Both the position numbers and the translations under genes were made by a program. The notes beneath the pieces were generated by a model. It was given only the letters and a program-made list of their open reading frames with translations, did not search any database and was not told the origin of the DNA. DNA of 64,000 nucleotides, taken from NCBI RefSeq assembly GCF_019334725.1, contig NZ_CP079818.1, forward strand, positions 496,001-560,000, written 5' to 3'. Of this stretch, positions 61,009 through 64,000 are shown one piece after another. Each line of letters begins with the position of its first letter. Position 1 is the first letter of the stretch. This stretch comes from Neisseria perflava. Lineage in GTDB: Bacteria; Pseudomonadota; Gammaproteobacteria; Burkholderiales; Neisseriaceae.

Positions 61009-62103
61009 ATGTCTAAGATTGCGGTACTCGGCGGCGGCCTTTCCGGTCGCCTTATTGCGTTCCAATTGGCGGAGCAGGGTGTGGCGGTAGAGTTGTTTGA
61101 GAAAGGCGAACGTAACGGCGCACAAGCCGCAGCCTATGTTGCCGCCGCCATGTTAGCGCCGTCTGCCGAAGCGGTGGAGGCAACGCCCGAAGTCATCCGT
61201 TTAGGCAAACAAAGCATTGCGCTTTGGCGCGCTATTGTCGGCCGTCTGAATACGCCGGTGATGATGCAGGAAAACGGTAGTCTGATTGTCTGGCACACGC
61301 AGGACAAGCCGCTTTCCGCCGAGTTTGCCCGTCATTTGAAGCGCGGCGGTGTGGCGGAATATGAAACCATACGTTGGAACGCGGATGAAATCGCAGCAAA
61401 CGAGCCGCAACTGGCAGGGAGGTTTTCAGACGGCCTGTATCTGCCGACAGAAGGGCAGTTGGACGGACGGCAGGTATTGAATGCGCTGGCCGATGCTTTG
61501 GAGTCAATGAATGTAGCGTGCCATTGGTCGTACGAACGCGAAGTCGAAGATTTTGCGGCGCAATACGATTGGGTCATCGACTGCCGCGGTTATGGTGCAA
61601 AGAGCGCGTGGAACAGGCCGTCTGAAAGCCAATTGCGCGGCATACGCGGCGAAGTGGCGCGCGTTTACGCACCCGAAATTGAGCTGTCCCGCCCCGTGCG
61701 CCTGCTGCATCCGCGCTATCCTTTGTATATCGCGCCGAAGGAAAACCATATTTTTGTGATTGGTGCGACCCAAATCGAAAGCGAAAGCCAAGCGCCGGCC
61801 AGCGTGCGTTCCGGTTTGGAACTTTTGTCCGCGCTGTATGCCGTGCATCCGGCATTTGGCGAGGCAAACCTTTTGGAACTGGCCACCGGCCTGCGCCCGA
61901 CTTTAAACCACCACAACCCCGAAATCCGCTTCAACCGCGAACGCCGCCTGATTGAAGTCAACGGCCTGTTCCGCCACGGTTTTATGATTTCTCCTGCCGT
62001 TACCGGCGCGGCTGTACGTTTGGCCGGTGCGCTGTTTGCCGGAAGCGACATTCCCGAATACGACGAAACCAGTGGTTTGCCGTATATCCGCGCCGCAAAT
62101 TGA
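61009..62103 (+). CDS. thiO: Glycine oxidase ThiO (FAD-dependent)
   Basis: 364 residues. The FAD-binding Rossmann start is VLGGGLSGRLIAFQLAEQG (5-23). GWVID-type CRGYGAKSAW and the C-terminal RHGFMISPAVTGAAVRLAG are D-amino-acid-oxidase-family features. It oxidises glycine to the imine used by ThiG. AAGGAG precedes the ATG. It stands apart from thiE-thiS-thiG (14 kb away), where only a thiO tail remains, and directly before glyS. Confidence 0.85.
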   Translation: MSKIAVLGGGLSGRLIAFQLAEQGVAVELFEKGERNGAQAAAYVAAAMLAPSAEAVEATPEVIRLGKQSIALWRAIVGRLNTPVMMQENGSLIVWHTQDKPLSAEFARHLKRGGVAEYETIRWNADEIAANEPQLAGRFSDGLYLPTEGQLDGRQVLNALADALESMNVACHWSYEREVEDFAAQYDWVIDCRGYGAKSAWNRPSESQLRGIRGEVARVYAPEIELSRPVRLLHPRYPLYIAPKENHIFVIGATQIESESQAPASVRSGLELLSALYAVHPAFGEANLLELATGLRPTLNHHNPEIRFNRERRLIEVNGLFRHGFMISPAVTGAAVRLAGALFAGSDIPEYDETSGLPYIRAAN

Positions 62104-62206
62104 AGCCGTTGCGGACGAAGTTGCTTGAAAATCGGGCAAATTGTTTGTGAAAGACAGCCACAGGCCGTCTGAAAATGATAAAATCGCCGTCAATTCAATT
62201 AACCTT

Positions 62207-62241
62207 GCGTCTGAAAACCGCATGATGCCGTTTTCAGACGC
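62207..62241 (+). repeat. DUS-like hairpin before glyS
   Basis: GCGTCTGAAAAC and GTTTTCAGACGC enclose 11 bases. The arms carry only the GTCTGAA part of the DUS. It may end thiO transcripts. Confidence 0.5.
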
Positions 62242-62271
62242 CAAACCAATTTCCTATTTAACGATAAGCAC

Positions 62272-64000
62272 ATGACAACCCAAACCCTCTTAATCGAACT
62301 TCTCACTGAAGAACTCCCGCCAAAAGCCCTCAATAATCTGGGCAACCATTTTGCCGCTTCCATTGCCGAAGGCTTGGAAAAAGCTCAACTGATTGATAGT
62401 GATCAGATAGGTGTAATGGAACTGCTTGAATTAACTGAGGAAAAATACACTGCCTACGCTTCTCCGCGCCGTTTGGCTGTTCAAGTCAAAAACGTGAAAG
62501 CCGTCCAAGCCGATCAAAAAATCGTGAAAAAGGGCCCGGCCGTGGCAAATGCCATGAAAGACGGTGCGCCGACTAAGGCTTTGGAAGGTTTTGCGCGCGG
62601 TGCGGGTGCGAAAATCGAAGACCTGACCATCATCAACGACGGCAAGCAAGACGTGTACGCCTACGAATACGTCCAAACCGGCAAACCGCTGGGCGAGCTC
62701 TTGGAAGACATCATCAATGCCGCAGTGAAAAAATTGCCGATTCCTAAAGTCATGCGTTGGGGCAGCAGCACATTTACCTTCGTGCGCCCTGTACACAGCC
62801 TGATCGTGCTGCACAGCGGCGACATCGTAAACGTCAGCGTTTTGGGTCTGCAAAGCGGCAACAAAACATTGGGTCACCGCTTCCTTTCCAGCGGCGAAAT
62901 CACCATCAAAAATGCCGACAGCTACGCCGCACAAATGCGCGAGCAAGGCAAAGTAGAAGCCTCGTTTGCCGAACGTAAAGCCGCCATTCAGACGGCCTTG
63001 AACGAGCAGGCAGGCCGTCTGAACGCGACTGTTGCCGCCGATGAAGCATTGTTGGACGAAGTGACTGCATTGGTCGAATGGCCTGTGGTATTGGAAGCCG
63101 GTTTTGAAGAACACTTCCTCGCCGTGCCGCAAGAATGCCTGATTCTGACCATGCAGCAAAACCAAAAATACTTCCCGCTGCTCGACCAAAACGGCAAGCT
63201 GATGAACCGCTTCCTGCTGGTGTCCAACCTGCAAACCGAAGACCCGTCACACATCATCCAAGGTAACGAACGCGTCTTGCGCGCGCGCCTGTCTGATGCC
63301 GAGTTCTTCTACAAACAAGACCAAAAAGCGACTTTGGAAAGCCGTCTGCCGAAATTGTCCAGCGTGGTTTACCACAACAAAATCGGTTCGCAAGCCGAGC
63401 GTATCGAGCGTCTGCAAAGCATTGCCGCCCATATCGCCAAAGCGTTGGGCGCGGATGCTGCCGCAGCCGAGCGCGCCGCACGTTTGGCCAAAGCAGACTT
63501 GGTGACCGAAATGGTCGGCGAGTTCCCCGAATTGCAAGGCACGATGGGCAAATACTACGCCCGCTTGGACGGTGAAACCGAAGAAATCGCCGAAGCCATC
63601 GAGCAACACTACCAACCGCGCTTTGCCGGCGACAACCTGCCAGAGGGCAAAGTGGCAACCGCCGTTGCTTTGGCCGACAAACTGGAAACCTTGGTCGGCA
63701 TTTGGGGTATCGGCCTGATTCCGACCGGCGACAAAGACCCATACGCCCTGCGCCGCTCCGCATTGGGTATTTTGCGTATGCTGATGCAATACGGTTTGGA
63801 CGTAAACGAACTGATTCAGACGGCCTTTGACAGCTTCCCGCAAGGTTTGCTCAACGAGAAAACGCCGTCTGAAACCGCCGACTTCATGCAGGCGCGTTTG
63901 GCCGTGTTGCTACAAAACGATTATCCGCAAGACATCGTTGCCGCCGTATTGGCGAAACAGCCGCGCCGTTTGGACGACGTAGTGGCCAAACTGCAGGCCG
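62272..64000 (+). CDS. glyS: Glycine-tRNA ligase beta subunit, 3' end beyond the window
   Basis: 576 residues are visible, starting MTTQTLLIELLTEELPPKAL, the GlyS N-terminus. VMRWGSSTFTFVRPVHSLIV, GHRFLSSGEITI and the HD-like segment VYHNKIGSQAERIERL are family features. GlyS works with GlyQ as an alpha2-beta2 enzyme. The frame is open to the last base, so about 110 residues are missing. Several DUS copies lie inside (near 62987, 63013, 63816 and 63864). Confidence 0.95.
   Translation, partial: MTTQTLLIELLTEELPPKALNNLGNHFAASIAEGLEKAQLIDSDQIGVMELLELTEEKYTAYASPRRLAVQVKNVKAVQADQKIVKKGPAVANAMKDGAPTKALEGFARGAGAKIEDLTIINDGKQDVYAYEYVQTGKPLGELLEDIINAAVKKLPIPKVMRWGSSTFTFVRPVHSLIVLHSGDIVNVSVLGLQSGNKTLGHRFLSSGEITIKNADSYAAQMREQGKVEASFAERKAAIQTALNEQAGRLNATVAADEALLDEVTALVEWPVVLEAGFEEHFLAVPQECLILTMQQNQKYFPLLDQNGKLMNRFLLVSNLQTEDPSHIIQGNERVLRARLSDAEFFYKQDQKATLESRLPKLSSVVYHNKIGSQAERIERLQSIAAHIAKALGADAAAAERAARLAKADLVTEMVGEFPELQGTMGKYYARLDGETEEIAEAIEQHYQPRFAGDNLPEGKVATAVALADKLETLVGIWGIGLIPTGDKDPYALRRSALGILRMLMQYGLDVNELIQTAFDSFPQGLLNEKTPSETADFMQARLAVLLQNDYPQDIVAAVLAKQPRRLDDVVAKLQA

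Noticed and set aside
1..64000. CRISPR array
   Set aside because: Recurring units are DUS and their inverted pairs at irregular distances; there is no regularly spaced direct-repeat series and no cas gene.

Overview
The window comes from a Neisseria chromosome. The 10-mer GCCGTCTGAA (DNA uptake sequence, DUS) occurs dozens of times on both strands, often as inverted pairs between genes. Gene content, including the full atp operon, fused pabB-pabC, ppk1 plus ppk2, and an IS1016-like element, fits the genus. Most complete copies read AGGCCGTCTGAA (the AG dialect) and a few read AGGTCGTCTGAA. This points to a commensal species (N. subflava, N. mucosa or N. sicca type) rather than N. meningitidis or N. 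gonorrhoeae, whose dialect is ATGCCGTCTGAA. That species inference is mine, not a database match.

Layout. 1-9.0 kb: start of fabI, ppk1, a TonB-dependent siderophore receptor, an S9 peptidase, a strip of gene debris (a type III methyltransferase fragment and a duplicated pabC tail), and a DUF389 membrane protein. 9.26-9.98 kb: an IS1016-like element with 8-bp target duplication and a frameshifted transposase. 10.2-20.3 kb: acpP, fabF, a secreted orphan, a rhodanese, a Pcm-like methyltransferase, tpiA-secG, tRNA-Leu(GAG), ubiX, a YhbP-like protein, ppk2, fused pabBC and parB. 20.5-27.5 kb: the ATP synthase operon atpIBEFHAGDC with promoter and terminator. 27.8-32.2 kb: a minus-strand membrane-stress type operon (ribbon-helix-helix-like protein, PspA-like protein, small membrane protein, YqiJ/NfeD-like protein, flotillin) behind a palindromic operator. 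32.4-38.9 kb: polA, an AT-rich orphan membrane gene, a deleted DUF2339 gene, a DGC zinc-binding protein with a TauE-type exporter, and a SMI1/KNR4 protein. 38.9-46.8 kb: a repeat-rich spacer, uvrD, gapA, an NSS transporter with a 30-residue partner peptide, and mgtE. 46.8-49.5 kb: an IS1106-type end abutting a thiO tail, an ICMT-family methyltransferase, and thiE-thiS-thiG. 49.5-55.4 kb: tsaB-rimI-UDG-fold protein, then a minus-strand five-gene cluster with DarA-like and DarB/StlD-like enzymes, then tRNA-Phe. 55.5-64 kb: a membrane protein, coaD, a Bax-inhibitor-1 protein, yggX, glnE, an intact thiO, and glyS running off the end.

How parts work together. AcpP and FabF form the elongation core of fatty acid synthesis, with FabI at the left edge. 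PPK1 and PPK2 handle polyphosphate in both directions. The thiazole branch of thiamine synthesis is split: thiE, thiS and thiG sit together beside a dead thiO tail, while a complete thiO lies 14 kb away next to glyS. TsaB and RimI act on tRNA and ribosomal protein, and the UDG-fold neighbour of rimI may be the clamp-loader psi subunit.

Most worth follow-up: the DarA/DarB-like cluster at 51.5-55.05 kb with an inverted repeat around its promoter, the PspA-flotillin operon with its operator, the UDG-fold/psi candidate, and the thiO relocation.
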